From Sesamum alatum (lineage: Eukaryota; Streptophyta; Magnoliopsida; Lamiales; Pedaliaceae), in NCBI GenBank assembly GCA_034509735.1, contig JACGWO010000007.1, forward strand, positions 26,936,046 through 27,000,045: a stretch of 64,000 nt of DNA, in the 5' to 3' direction. Positions within the stretch are counted from its first letter, which is position 1. Each line of letters opens with the position of its first letter. Below are positions 34,736 through 46,948 of this stretch, piece after piece. Below the pieces are notes generated by a model. That model saw only the letters and a program-made list of their open reading frames with translations. It was not told where the DNA came from and made no database searches. The position numbers and the translations under genes were made by a program.

Positions 34736-34750
34736 ATTGGCGCTAAGGAT
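34736..34750 (+). other. Primer-binding-site-like sequence
   Basis: ATTGGCGCTAAGGAT directly follows an LTR-like ...CCTACA end, resembling the TTGGCGC-type starts of plant gypsy PBSs. The corresponding ~60 bp is deleted in copy A. Confidence 0.4.
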
Positions 34751-35798
34751 AAATTTTGATCCAAATCCGTTTCCACATCAATTAATTTTCCAACCATTTA
34801 AACTTTTTTTAGAAGCCAACGTTGTTACCACACCTCATCAACATAAACAGATTCATACACCCGACTATAGATGCTAATCCACTATTAGCAATGAAGTAAC
34901 GAAGAAGAATAAGAATGAGGAAGTCTACGTTAAATGTCAAGACATGAACCACTTATAAGATGATATATAACATCCTTACTTGTTGTATCAAGATCACAAC
35001 ATACCATGAGTTTTCGCCACTGAGCAAAGTACCTAGCAACCGAAGTGACTCTAGTGGATATTTTATAAACTATAACACAATTGAGTTAAAAAAAAATTTA
35101 GAGAAACATATTTACATCTAAAAAAATAAGTTTCATATTCAACTTGACACCAGTAATGTTCATTATCTCCACATAATTTTATTTTTGACAAAATAAAAGT
35201 ATAAATTATACCAATTAAAATAATCCTCTAACTTAACTACCCAATTCAAAAAGTAATTTTCATTAGAATTTCAAAAGTACATAAAAAGAATTGGACCAGA
35301 AAACTTATAAGATGATGGATTCCTAGTTTATGGACAAAAAAGATTGTTTTGTTTTAATTATTATTTATTTATTTGAATTAATATAATATATAAGAACAAA
35401 AAGACCTATACAAACTATTAAAAAAACCGAGGAAGAGAAAATTAAATCAATTCTCAAGTTAAAATCGGAATAAAAAAAATAATTCTTTTTAGAATAAATA
35501 ATAATTTTAGTGATGAGAATAGAAAATATAACATTGGAGGGGCATTTCACAGTAGTTAAAATTGAAGAAGAGTCGCCAATCACCCTGATCTGATAGCCCC
35601 CATTAAATTATTGATCCATCCTCAATTAAGAAATGACAATCACTCAAGAATAATTAGTTAAGCAACCTGAGTTATTATAAATGTACAATGGTTAAGGCTG
35701 AAGTCTATGAATAAATTATACGTCATGTGTTTGAGTTCTAATGAATGTGTGGTTATTTATTTTATTTTATATGGGTTTATTGTAATTTATTTAAAAGG

Positions 35799-36341
35799 CA
35801 ATTATACCCCCTTTCCTGAGGTTTGGTATAATTACACATCGCCCCCCTGTAATTTAGAAATTTATATCTAGTACCATTGAGGTTTGCTTCTATCTAACAA
35901 ATAGGTCCCCCTGTCAGTCAATATTACCAAATCCGTTGATATTAACCAAAAAAAAATTTAATAAAATTTAATATTTACTATCGATTGATCTATTACTAAC
36001 TTATTGTAGATCAAACAAATTTTTTTTATGACCAAATTACCCTTATATACATCTTCACATGTTAATGCATGTGAGGAGGTATGTTTCACCATTATAAGAG
36101 TAGTTTAATCATAAAAAATTTGTTTGGCCTGCAACGAGTCAGTAATAAGTCAATTGAAGGTAAATATAAATTTCATTAAGTTTTTTTATTAATATCAATA
36201 AATTAGATGAATTTTGACTAACGGAGGGACCTATTTGTTAGACATAAGCAAACCTCAAGGGTACTAGATGTAATTTTTCAAACCACAAGGGGTTTACGTA
36301 ATTACACCAAACCTCAGGGGAGAGGGGTGTAATTATCTCTT
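35799..36341. mobile_element. Long-TIR MITE (Mutator-like)
   Basis: Terminal inverted repeats of ~150 bp: left CAATTATACCCCCTTTCC, then GAGGTTTGGTATAATTACAC, and right the inverse (GTGTAATTATCTC end). Inner pairs CTAGTACC...GAGGTTTGC and TAACAAATAGGTCCC are also mirrored. Flanks TTTATTTAA / TTTATTTTT suggest a decayed 9 bp target duplication. It is non-coding. Copy A carries only its left ~140 bp, so the MITE predates the A/B duplication. Confidence 0.75.
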
Positions 36342-36345
36342 TATT

Positions 36346-36746
36346 TTTTATCTTTTGTTATATTAACGTGATGCAAGCAAAAGGTTGTTCGTTTGGGTAC
36401 GTCCAACTTGAGATCTTTGGGTCCAATTTTTCACAAGTCTTGGAAACGGGACATACAAAAAACCCGTTAGCACTTCAACATTCAAATAAGTACACATTGA
36501 TGGATATACGAATTAAACTAAAAAACCGTAATATAAAGTAACAATTCGGTGCCACAATGTTTGTGCAATAGTGTTTTTATGCATATAAGTATTGAGAAAA
36601 ATGTTATCATCTACAGGAGAAAGGGTCCCATTCTCTTGGACCGGGAAAGTGGTTGCCAAGAGATAGACTCTTACTGCTTTGGGACTCCTTGTCCACATTT
36701 TTTAACATCTAAACTGTTGGGGACTAATCTCTTCGGTCCATTCTAT
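36346..36746. other. Unassigned sequence flanking CACTA1
   Basis: It continues across the CACTA insertion into 46952 onward. A minus-strand frame at 36702-36746 may join the frame on the far side. Nothing recognisable. Confidence 0.35.
36744..36746. repeat. Target duplication TAT of CACTA1 (left)
   Basis: TAT precedes CACTA at 36747 and is repeated at 46949-46951. Confidence 0.85.
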
Positions 36747-36769
36747 CACTACAAAATAATGCGGGAATA

Positions 36770-37395
36770 GGAACGGATACAGGCGACCGTTCCAACCACC
36801 GTTCCTAATAGGAACGGTAAGTGGAACTGCTGTGGAACGGAAAACCGTTGATGACGTCACTGTCGTGGTAATTGTAATATAAATTAATAGGAACGGCACG
36901 ACCGTTCCTATTTGAGTGCCAACATATGTGAACCAATTTGTACACCTATAACCGTTCCTAAAAGGGACCTGATATATTTTGGACTTCAATTTGGAACACA
37001 TCTGTGAAATTTGGAACGGTTAGTCGACCGGGAACACTTACCGTTGCTATTTGGGTTCCAATGGCCGCGTCTATTTAGACCGGTGGGCTGACCGTTCCAA
37101 CATGTAGTCCTACATAGGACCTTTTTACGCCATAGGCAAAAATGTAATGCAATTACTGTTCCAAATTGTGGGTATATAGTAAGTGCAATACTTTTACCGT
37201 TCTCAATTGTACTCCAATTAGGAACGGTCTTATTGCGTGTGCCTCATACCATTCCTAATATGCCATAACGGCTATATTACAACGGTAATATTACCGTTCC
37301 TGTCACCCTTCCTGCGACTGTTCCTAAAGTTGGAACAACGGCTATATTTAAACGGTTATTTTTGTGTTCCAAATAATATTCCAATGCTCGTTCCA
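36770..37395. repeat. CACTA1 left subterminal repeat array
   Basis: Many short AGGAACGG(T)/ACCGTTCC words occur in both orientations, some as near-palindromes (CCGTTCCTAATAGGAACGG at 36799-36817). In the family such motifs bind the accessory transposon protein. A TATA-like CTATATATATG follows at about 37403, before the transposase leader. Confidence 0.85.
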
Positions 37396-37542
37396 ATATT
37401 TTCTATATATATGTCCCCCTTCTTTGTCATTGTTCTTATATTTACTCTCCAACTCATTTTGTTGTATCTTCCCCCCTTTATTCTTTATACGGAAAAATCG
37501 AACATATCAATTACCGAGCGCGAATTTTGTATTAATATTGAT

Positions 37543-39718
37543 AGCTGGAAAGGGTTTATGCCAGAGTATTACAATTGGACTTTGCATGGTGAGGAGAGGG
37601 TGCAGGAATACTTTGAAGCATTGACAGCGCCCACTGTGCAGCAACAACAAACGCCATCCGTTCAGGAGGAGGGTAGTTCACATTGAGGTAATGCGACTCA
37701 GATGGATTGGGCGCAGAGGATGGTATTCGATGCCGCCGGGCCATCATTCTGGTCTTCGTACAACCAGGAAGGACCGACTGATGATGGTACTCGGTATTAT
37801 CCATCTAACGTGGGTCCTAGTTCATATTACGATTTGGGGCCCTATGATTATGTGTCAGGCTTGTTAGGCCGTTTTTTTTTATGTAGTTCATGTTGCGGAC
37901 CAACCATTGTGGAACGGCTGCACCACCTCTCAGTTGACGTCAATTGCCTCTTTGGTGAATATCAAGGCCGAAGGGGGTTTTTCCGAGCATACATATGATC
38001 GGTTATGCCAGTGGGCTGATACTGTAATGCCCCACGATCACACTTTTTCCGCCTATTATTACAATATGAAGAAATTGATAAGAGAATTGGGTTTACCAGT
38101 TCAGAAGATTGATGTTTGCAAAGACGGTTGCATGTTGTAACTGGAAGGACGATATTGATTTGGAATATTGCAAGTTCTGTGGAGACGCTAGGTACAAACC
38201 CACCAGGGAAAGAAATCCTAAACGCAAGAAGTTCCCATATGCCATTCTTAGGTAGCTACCGCTTACCCCTCGACTGCAGAGGTTGTATGCGTCGGAGGCC
38301 ACAGCAAAGCATATGACTTGGAAGGCGAGCCATCAGACGGAGAAAGGATCCATGTGTCATCCATCCGATGTAGAGGCTTGGAATCATTTTGAACAGACGT
38401 ATCCTGATTTTGCAGCTGAGTCGAGGAATGTTAGACTTGGGTTGTGCACGGATGGGTTTGCACCGCACGGCCAGTATGGTAAAACTTACTCATGTTGGCC
38501 CGCGATACTTACACCGTACAATCTCCCACCGGCAATGTGCATGAAGTCTGAGTATATGTTCCTAACGATGGTGATCCCTAGCCCATCGAATCCCAAATGT
38601 CTTATCGATGTCTACTTGGAGCCGTTGATCGAGGAGTTGCAGAATTTATGGCATGTTGGTGTACGTACGCACGATACTGCGACAAACCAGGCATTCATGA
38701 TGCATGCCACATTGATGTGGACAGTTAAACGACCTTCCTGCTTATGGATGGCGTCTGGATGGAGTACCGCCGGTGTTATGGGGTGTCCAATTTGTATGGA
38801 GGACACACGGGCATTCTATTTACAGCACGGTCGGAAGGCATGCTATTTTGACTGCCACAGGGCAATTCCTACCACCACTTCATCCTTATCGCAGGAACAA
38901 GAAAGCCTTCACTAAAAATCGAATAGAGAGGAAGGTTGCACGTCCGAGGCTGACTAGAGAACAGATCTGAACCCGTGTCAATTGCGTTTTAGTGTGGCTG
39001 TCGAACAACCGTTAAGTGAACCGGAAGGCTACGGTGTCGACCATAAGTGGATGAAGAAAAGCATATTCTGGGAGTTTGAATACTGGGGGGTGCATCTGAT
39101 ACGACACAATCTTGATGTCATGCATATTGAGAAGAATGTGTTTGATAATATATTCAATACTGTGATGGACATCAAGGGGAAAACGAAGGACAATCTGAAT
39201 GCACGGAACGATCTGAAGATCATATGTAATCGGACGGAGCTTGAGGTGGACGAAAGGAGACTGAACGTGATGCCCAAGGCGGTATATACACTGACGAAGG
39301 AGCAAAAGAAGAAGATATATGAGTGGATTCATTGTCTTAGGTTTCCTGATGGGTATGCCTCTAACTTGGCCCGTTGCGTCGACCTGAAGGAGTTGAGGAT
39401 GCACGGCATGAAGAGCCATGATTGTCATGTATTCATGCAGAAATTGATTTCGGTTGCCTTCCGTAAAATGCTTCCAGAGCACGTGTGGGGGGCCTTGACG
39501 GAAGTGAGCCTTCTATTCCAGATACTATGCTCAACAACACTAGATGTGGCCAAGGTAAAAGAATTGGGAAGATAGTGTAGCCGTCATCCTGTGCAACCTC
39601 GAGAAAATTTTTCCTCCTTTTTCGACTCAATGGAGCATCTAATTGTTCACCTTCCATATGAGGCGTGCATTGGGGGGCCCGTGCAATATAGGTGGATGTA
39701 CCCATTTGAAAGGTAATT
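37543..39718 (+). pseudogene. TNP2-type CACTA transposase, catalytic part, broken
   Basis: The plus strand encodes a plant TNP2 (Transposase_21 family). Only the end of the N-terminal Transpos_assoc domain is left (GFMPEYYNWTLHGEE), because ~320 bp that CACTA2 keeps is deleted near 37543. Then DWAQRMVFDA, DRLCQWADTVMP, YCKFCGDARYKP, GFAPHGQYGKTYSCWP, CMKSEYMFLTMVIPSPSNPK, WSTAGVMGCPICMEDT, and HLIRHNLDVMHIEKNVFDNIFNT. DUF4218 starts near 39400 (KSHDCHVFMQKLI). Damage: TGA 37684, frameshifts near 37880, 38140, 38730 and 39560, TAG 38252, TGA 38968. The family enzyme cuts the TIRs in the nucleus. Confidence 0.9.
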
Positions 39719-39800
39719 AAATAAATACTGTTAGATATATATATTTATGATTTGCATTTTAATAAATAGTCGTATGAATAGATTCCTATGCGATTTGTAG

Positions 39801-41073
39801 AAAAAGGTGAACAACAAAGCACACGTCGAGGCGTCAATTGTAGAGGCTTATATTGTCGAAGAAATCGGGCTTCTCTCCTCTCACTACTTCGAACCACACA
39901 TTCTCTACAAGAGAAAAAGACCCGGTCGGAACGATGATCTCACGAGCAATGAAGATCGAATAGTTCGGTCCATTTTCAATTACCCGGGCCGAGCAAGTGG
40001 AGCCTCGAAGAAGAGATGGCTGAGCGGTAAGGAATTTAATGTTATCGAGACATACGTCTTGTATAATTGTGAAGTAGTTGCACTGTACTACGAGTAAGTG
40101 TCTTATACAAATGTAATTATCTCATATGAATCATTTCAATTTCAATTACATGTACATTTATAACTATTAGTTTTACTATAACAGGTGATTCTTGAATGAA
40201 CTATTCGAGTAACACAATTCGGAGGACCCGATAATTGATCAACTAGTGGTGACGCAATTCAAGGATTGGTTCAAGGCTCGTGTAAGTATCATCGATTTCT
40301 TGTAAATGTGACATGCTCATTAATTTGTAATCAATTATTTCAATTGCTATTAAAATGATTAATTGCAGGTGAAACCCGAATTGAATCACACAAACGGCGA
40401 ATTATTGAAGTTGCATTATTGGGGGCCAAGAGCAGAAGTGACGCCATACCCGTCTTACTTCATCAATGTCTTCAATTTCCACACTAAACGTCACAATGTC
40501 GGGAAGTCAACAATGAATTGTGGTGTTTGTGTCAAAAGCTCATCATATACAGACACGGATTCTGACTTCTATGGAATTTTGGAAGAGATAATTCAGCTAG
40601 ATTACCCACTAATTCCAAACATGCACATTGTACTGTTTAATTGTCGTTGGGTCGATCCGGTTAGAGGCATGTAGATACACCCTCGTTATCATGTCGTTGA
40701 TGTCAACTTCAAAAAGCTCTACCAAAAGAATGAACCATTCATATTGGCACAACAAGCAGTACAAGTCTACTACGCGGATTACCCGAGCATGAAGAGAGAC
40801 AAAGTCGGCTGGATAGCTGTTTGCAAAATCAAGGCTCAAAGAGTAATCGATGACTCGCGATGGACTGATCGCGAGGTCTCCTATCAGATGGATGAAGTCG
40901 TACCTAATCCAAATGTTGTAATAGATAACCAAACCTTTGAACTGCATGACCCAACGGAAATACAGTTGGCCGTTGATCATAGAGCAGGGCCATCGCGCTC
41001 GCCAGACAGTGAATCCGAAGATGAAGATGAAGATAGCTTTGACGAGGCTGAGTCTGATGAACAGATTTATTGA
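39801..41073 (+). pseudogene. TNP2 C-terminal exons (DUF4218 end and DUF4216)
   Basis: 39801-40097 continues DUF4218 (NKAHVEASIVEAYIVEEIG, SSHYFEPH). A small exon near 40196-40282 carries VVTQFKDWFKARV with a TAA/TAG interruption. 40369-41073 is the DUF4216 region (LLKLHYWGPRAEV, NCRWVDPVRGM) with TAG at 40672-40674, then PRYHVVDVNF, KRDKVGWIAVCK and an acidic tail ending SDEQIY before TGA. Intron borders look like GT-AG. Confidence 0.88.
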
Positions 41074-41194
41074 ATTTTTAGAATTTTTTCTGTAATTTGT
41101 TTTTATTAACCTTATTGTAAAAATTGTATTCGATAGACGTATTTTGATTATTCTAAGAAATTAGAATAAATTCTAAAAATAGGAACTGATATTT

Positions 41195-41510
41195 TGTTTG
41201 GAAAATTTGAATTAGGAACGGTCCAAACTTATCAGGATCGTTCGTATTTAAGGTACAAATTTTCAAATATGGCGGTTTAATAAAAAAAAATAAGAGAAAT
41301 TTGAATTAGGAACGGTCCAAATTTATCAGGACCGTTCCTATTTAAGGTACAAGTTTTTAAATATGGCGGCTAATTAAAAAAAATTGAGGGAAATTTGAAT
41401 TAGGAATGGTCCAAATTTATCAGGACCGTTCCTATTTAAGGTACAATTTTTTAAATATGGCGGCTAATTAAAAACAATCAGGGAAATTTGAATTAGGAAC
41501 GGTCGATGAA
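41195..41510 (+). repeat. ~98 bp tandem repeat inside CACTA1
   Basis: Three to four units of about 98 bp each contain TTTGAATTAGGAACGGTCC, ATCAGGACCGTTCCTATTTA and AAATATGGCGG. They lie downstream of the TNP2 stop codon. Confidence 0.85.
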
Positions 41511-42600
41511 AACCTACAACCGTTCCAAACTGAAGTCCAATATTTCGTTTTGGCGCCCAATGGAAAATTGGTGGGAAAATCAACTATTGGAGCGGTCAGT
41601 TTATACACGATTGTGCCAAATGTCAATAGGAACGGTAAATATGTGCGTGTATTAAAACGACATCATTCTTTCCATTAGGAACGGTATTGGGAACACCTTG
41701 TCTATTAGGTGACCGTTCCTAGTATTACAATTCCAACCAATTGGTCCGATATCTCAACATCCGTCAGCCGGATCGACACCATTTTTTAAACACACACAAG
41801 ATTATGGATATGAATTGATTTCCAACGGTCTGATTTTCAATCAGCAACCCGGATTTAAGGATGCATCTTTTTTTCTTACGATGAATACTGACCGGATACA
41901 ATATCTCGAGAACCGCACACCGAAATTCCGCAAAACTACATATAATGTATTATTTTGTATGGTACATCATATCTAACGATTTGATTAGAATTTTGACGAT
42001 CTGATTATGTCGTGCAGTACAACAACATAGGATCCTAGTTACATCTGTGAAATACTAACAAAACTAAATATACAAATATACTTCATATTCTAAACGTGTG
42101 TGTATATTGCAGAAATTATTATGTAATTTGAAATTTTTGTAAATATCCAATTGTGTACCTTTATTCAATCATATGAGTGTCTGAAACGTATTTTCTTAAT
42201 TTATAGTTATTATGTAATAAGATAAAAAAAATATTGCAATATATATTGGAACGGATGAACATGCAATTAGGAACGGTAGGGATATTTGTGCCCCAAAACG
42301 ACATCGTTTCTTCTTTAGGAAGGGGTTAGGTACATATTTTCTATTAATCGACCGTTCCTATTAGTACAATTCCAAGTACTAAGTATTTGGAATTGATATG
42401 GAACGGTCGTTTGTAATTTAGGAACGGTCGCATTTGGGAACGGTATTCGGAATGGCCTCGCTACTAAGTGACCGTTCCTATTTAGGTCAACATCAGTACA
42501 AGGTATCAAAACGACATTGTTTTACAGAGAATACGACGTCGTTTTATACATTTGGGAACGGTAGTAGGAATAGTAAAGTCAAAATATGACCGTTCCAAAA
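41511..42600. repeat. Internal AGGAACGGT/ACCGTTCC cluster
   Basis: A second array of the same words as the element termini, in both orientations, lies between the two genes rather than at an end. It directly precedes the CT-rich leader of the downstream gene (42640 on). Confidence 0.8.
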
Positions 42601-42930
42601 TTCTATTATATAAATACAACACTTCACTGATTTTTTCCTCATTTCTACTCTCCCTCTCTCTCTCTCCAAATCTCTCTCTCTGTCCCTCTATCACACTCGA
42701 CCTCTTTCTCTCTGCAAACCACATCCGCCACCACTTCTCCACCACATCCTCCACCACTCCGCCACCACATCCCCAAGCCCACCGCGCGCCACCTCTGAAG
42801 CCCCCTGTTGAAGCCCATCCACCACCACTCCGCCACTGTTGAAGCCCATCCGCCACCACGCCGCCACCACTCTGCCACCGTTGAAGCCCACCGCCGCCGC
42901 CTCCGACTCCGCCTGAAATAGAGGTTTTTC
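42601..42930 (+). promoter_or_regulatory. Promoter and CT-rich leader of second CACTA gene
   Basis: TATA-like TTATATAAATACAAC at 42605-42619, then (CT)n, then CCACCACT/CCGCCACC-rich sequence to about 42910, followed by AT-rich intron-like DNA. The CCACC repeats produce open frames on both strands that I regard as chance. Confidence 0.5.
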
Positions 42931-44570
42931 AAAAAACCCTATATATATATTTTTTAATTTCTGAAATTTTTTGGTTTAGTTTTTGTAATTTCTGGGGTCA
43001 TTTTCATTTTAGTCCCTGTGTTTTAAAATGATTTTCAAAATCGTCCAATTTTTTTTTTTCATTTCTCAATTTTGTCCTTCCTGTCATTTTCCGGCCAATT
43101 TTCCAGTCTGAAAATAGTATTTGACAAAAATGCCCCTAAACTTTTTTGTAAAATATACAAAATTTCAAAAGCATCCATCTGTTTTTAAAATCAATTTCAA
43201 TTTAGTCATTTATGACAATTTTAAAAACAGAGTGATGCTTTTGCAATCGTGTATATTTTACAAAAAATTTCAGGGGCATTTTTGTCAAATACTATTTTCT
43301 GATCGAAAAATTGGCCGGAAATTGACCGGAAGGTCGAAATTGAGAAATGAAAAATAAAATTGGACGATTTTGAAAATCATTTTAAAACACAGGGACTAAA
43401 ATGAAAATAACCCTAATTTCTGTAAATATAGGGTTGTGATTGTAATTTTTGTAAACTGTGGGGCTGTAATTGTAAATTTTGTACATATATGGTTGCAATT
43501 GGAATTTCTGTAAATTCTGTGCGACTGTACTTGTAATTTATGATGTATTTCTCATTAATTAATGTTAATTTGGTGAATATTCTGCAATTTTGTAATTATT
43601 CTTGGGGGATTTATTGATTATTTTCTGCAATTTCTGTATTTCCTGTAATTATTCTACAATTTTCTGTAATTAATCTGTAATTGTCATGTATTTTCTGTAA
43701 TTCATGTTAATTAGTGTAATTTAGTTGTAATTTTTGGCATATTTTGTTGGTGTAATTTGTTAATTTTTTGGTAATTATTGGGTAATATGATTGTTGTTAA
43801 TTTTGGTCCAATTTCTGTAATTTTTAAAATTATTTTCTAATATTATTAAAAGAATTTTAAAAAAAATCTGTTTTAAAAATCTGGAAATTTTAATTTTCTA
43901 AAATTCTGAAAATTTTCAAAATTTCTCTAAATTTGTAACTTTTTGTAAATTTAAAAAAAATTCTGAATTTTTTTGTAAATTTCCGAAATTATGTAAATTT
44001 CCGAATTTTTCTGTAATTTTAAATTTTTTTGTGATTTTCCAATATATTTATGTCTTTTTCTATAAATTTCAAAAATATGTTAAGAATTTTTTTGTAATTT
44101 TTTAAAAAAATTTACTCATAATATATGAAATTTATTAATTTTCTAAAATTTAAGAAAATTTGGGTAATTCGAGCAGATATAGGTATTTAGTGAAATTTTA
44201 AGGTAAAATTATGGTATTTAGTATAAATATATAGAAAAATAGAAGTATTTAGTGCAATTTTAGGGAAATATTTTGGGATTTAGTATAAATATATAGGAAA
44301 AATATGAGGATTTAGTGTAATTAACCGTCAATTTTGGGTTCTACTATATATTTTAGGAAATAATATTAGGATTTAGTAAACATTATAGGAAAAATTGGAA
44401 CTCATTATCCAATTATTAATTTAAAAAATTAGAAAAATTATAATTATTCAAATAATTTAAGGATTTAGTCAATATTGTAGGAAAAATTTTAGTATTAATT
44501 TTAGGATTTAGTTTGCAGTCGTATTTTTCAAATTCATACAACTAATATTTTTTTAAAAAAATTGTAGATC
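42931..44570. other. Intron-like AT-rich region with a MITE
   Basis: Between the CT-rich leader and the first ATG of the second gene. It holds the 419 bp MITE at 42995-43413, then degenerate TTCTGTAATTTTT words (43430-44100) and AGGATTTAGT/GGTATTTAGT words spaced ~40-50 bp (44170-44520). No coding. Confidence 0.6.
42995..43413. mobile_element. Mutator-like MITE with 9 bp target duplication
   Basis: Starts GGGTCATTTTCATTTTAG and ends with the inverse CTAAAATGAAAATAACCC. Inverted repeats reach ~150 bp inward (CCCTGTGTTTTAAAATGA; ATTTTTGTCAAATACTATTT). Flanked by TAATTTCTG on both sides (42986-42994 and 43414-43422). 419 bp, non-coding. Confidence 0.93.
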
Positions 44571-46124
44571 ATGTCTGGTCGGGATTTCCCACCTCGAGGA
44601 GGTGGACGTGACCGCGGTCGCGGCTCAACGGCTATACCACTTGCCGGTGTTGCTTCCCAGGATGGAGAAGCAATGTTCCGACTACCACCACCACCGGCAG
44701 AGCAAGCACCCGCACCACCTGCGTTGGATCAGCAGCCTGATGCGTCTACCGCTGCGCCGAATTAGCAGCTCGGACCATCCACTACCGCACCGACGGTCGA
44801 TCCGGCCCATCCATGGGCTGCCCACCACCACCACCCCCACCGGCCTACCACTCCCACCACCATCCGCGCGCCAGTACATCACCTCACCGATGCGAGGTAT
44901 ATTTACATTTTTTAATTTTTTTTTGTAATTTAAATTATTAGTTTTATGTCGTACTAATTATTTTATAATTTTAGGAGTGATCAAAAAGATGCACGAGCGC
45001 ATGTACGCGGTCGTGCGAGGACACTATCCCCATCCTTGGGGTAGTTTGCGCAAGGTGCCACCAAAGCACCAGCATTTCTGGTTTGAGAGTTTGAAGGTAA
45101 CGACAATTAATTTTTATTTTTAAATATTCTAACAATCTAAGTTCTGATATATATATATATATATTTTAATACAGATGACGTACTTGTGGGACGTCGACGA
45201 CGAGTCGATGTTCAAGATCTTCCACGTTTGGGCGGGGAAGTTCCTCAGAAAGAAGTTCGTCCTCGCCAGACAGTCCCTGCAGAAGCCTCTATGGCTGGCG
45301 AACGAGGTCTGGCGGCAACTCCTCCTGTACTGGGAGTCCCCGGAGTTCAAGGAGGAGTATGAGTAGAACAAGGCGAACTGGAACGCCAACTCAGCCGCAT
45401 CCGCTACTGTGTACCACAGGGGATCTGTCTCCGTCGGTATGCACAAGCAGAAATTGGTAAGATATTTAATGTTATTTCAAGTATTTATTATTATTAAATT
45501 AAAATGGTAATAATTGTTTCCTATTTCATTTTATAGGAGGAGCAGTTCAGCCGGCCAGTGAAGCAGATGGAGTTATTCTCCAGATGCTACAAGAAGAAGG
45601 CCGACGGCGGCTGGAGCGGGCCGAGGGCATCGGAGGTGGCGGTAAGTTGTACTTAATACATTCTATTTTTTTTTTTAATGTTTGAAATTTTCTAATTTAT
45701 TCTAATTATTTTTGCAGGAGATGTTCTAGAAGATGATGGAGGATCATTAGTCTCAGGCCACGGCTAATCATGGGGATCCTCCTCCTGAATCAGAGGGCTC
45801 GGTGGCGCAGACCGAGCAGGAGATGTGACTGGCTTGCGTCGGGGGCAAGAACAAGGGCCGAGTATTCGTCTTGGTTCTAAGGCCCTGGGTCTCAGCCAGA
45901 CCGTTACCTCGCCATCACCACCGCCACCGCCACCGCCAGAGCCAGCGCCTTCGTCAAACATGGAGGGTCGGATGGTCCACCTCGAGGAGATGATGATGGA
46001 CGTGATGGGCATGATGAAGGTCATGTAGACTAGTCACTCCGGCGCCGGCCCGTCACGGCCTCCTAGAGACCCCACCATTCCAGACATTGACGAGATGGAC
46101 GAGGCCGATGGGGACAAGGAGTAG
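44571..46124 (+). pseudogene. Transposase_24-type CACTA gene, stop-riddled
   Basis: Five exons with GT-AG borders: 44571-44896 (MSGRDFPPRGGGRDRGRG, then Pro/His-rich), 44975-45096 (MYAVVRGHYPHPWGSLRKVP), 45175-45456 (MTYLWDVDDESMFKIFHVW, FLRKKFVLARQSLQKPLW, NANSAASATVYHRGSVS), 45537-45641 (RPVKQMELFSRCYKKKADG) and 45718-46124 (coiled-coil, Pro-rich, acidic end). This is the plant Transposase_24/En-Spm accessory type; such proteins bind subterminal repeats. Stops: TAG 44763, 45364, 45727, 45748 and 46026, TGA 45826; one frameshift near 45860. Confidence 0.85.
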
Positions 46125-46314
46125 ATTATGTATTTTTTTTTTTTTATAATTAAATTGGATAATATTCGTATTTAATATAATTTTATTTCTAAATTATGCA
46201 CTTTTTTATATTTAAATATTAATTATAAAATCAAAATAAAAAATATTATTAATAATTTAATTTATATTTAAATGATAATAATTAAAACTATAAAAAAAAT
46301 TAATAATTCATTAG
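46125..46314. other. 3' non-coding of CACTA1
   Basis: AT-rich sequence between the stop codon and the right subterminal repeats. No feature seen. Confidence 0.5.
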
Positions 46315-46948
46315 TTAGGAACGTACTTTAGACGGCCTTTGAGCACCAAATACCATTCCAATATTTGACTGTTTTAAACCACTTACCGTGCCTACATGTA
46401 TTCCAAATTCAATGCTTTCGTGGTTAGGCTTTCGTTCTAAAGGAAATACCAAAAACCGGTCCAAAGTGGTATTCCAAAGTTGGAGTGCGAAAGTCGTTCC
46501 TAATGAACACGATAACATGTATTCCAGTTACCGATCCTAATCTATACAACGGACCGTTCCTACTTGTATTCCAGATACCATGCTAAAATGTATCTACAAT
46601 TTATGGTGACAATTCCAAAATGTGTTCTAACTACCAGTCCAAATTGAGCGATTTAATTTCGATGCGGTCGTTCCTAAAATTTATAAGGTGTTCCAAATGA
46701 AAAAATTATAAATTCATACGTACAATAGGAACGGTATACAGAAAATATGTCAAAAATCGTTCCCAAATAGGAACGGTTGCTTCGTTACCGTTCCTAACTA
46801 TTAGGATCGCCTCTTATTGCACGGATTGCCTCCCCTGCCTCAACCGTTCCTAATGGCAGTCCAAAAGGATCCAGTGAACTATTTACCGTTTCAAAAATTA
46901 AAAAAATCGTTCCTTTTACCGTTTCAATTTTCGCAATTTTTCGTAGTG
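46315..46948. repeat. CACTA1 right subterminal repeats and TIR
   Basis: AGGAACGGT and ACCGTTCC words become dense again toward the terminus, several degenerate. The TIR ends ...TTTTTCGTAGTG at 46948. Confidence 0.85.

Larger units (their letters stand above)
33433..36345 (+). repeat. Copy B of the non-autonomous LTR-element segment
   Basis: Collinear with copy A. It keeps what A has lost: an LTR-like end GTTGTCCTACA followed by ATTGGCGCTAAGGAT at about 34736-34750, a primer-binding-site-like sequence. Downstream 34800-35050 carries gag-like debris (degenerate NEEVYVK CQDMNH-like reading, with stops), then AT-rich sequence and a complete MITE (35799-36341). TATA at 34211-34220. No pol domains. 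Confidence 0.6.
36747..46948 (+). mobile_element. Complete CACTA (En/Spm-type) transposon, CACTA1
   Basis: The element starts CACTACAAAATAATGCGG and ends with the inverse ...CAATTTTTCGTAGTG. Both sides carry TAT (36744-36746 and 46949-46951), the 3 bp target duplication typical of CACTA elements. Length 10202 bp. Subterminal AGGAACGGT/ACCGTTCC repeats lie at both ends and again in the middle. It carries two plus-strand genes: TNP2-type transposase (37543-41073) and a Transposase_24-type gene (44571-46124). Both are broken by stops and frameshifts. A MITE sits in an intron. Confidence 0.95.

Noticed and set aside
42506..42932. Trp/Gly-rich (minus) and Pro/His-rich (plus) frames
   Set aside because: Both come from CCACC/GGTGG repeats in the leader of the second CACTA gene; no splice-compatible continuation.
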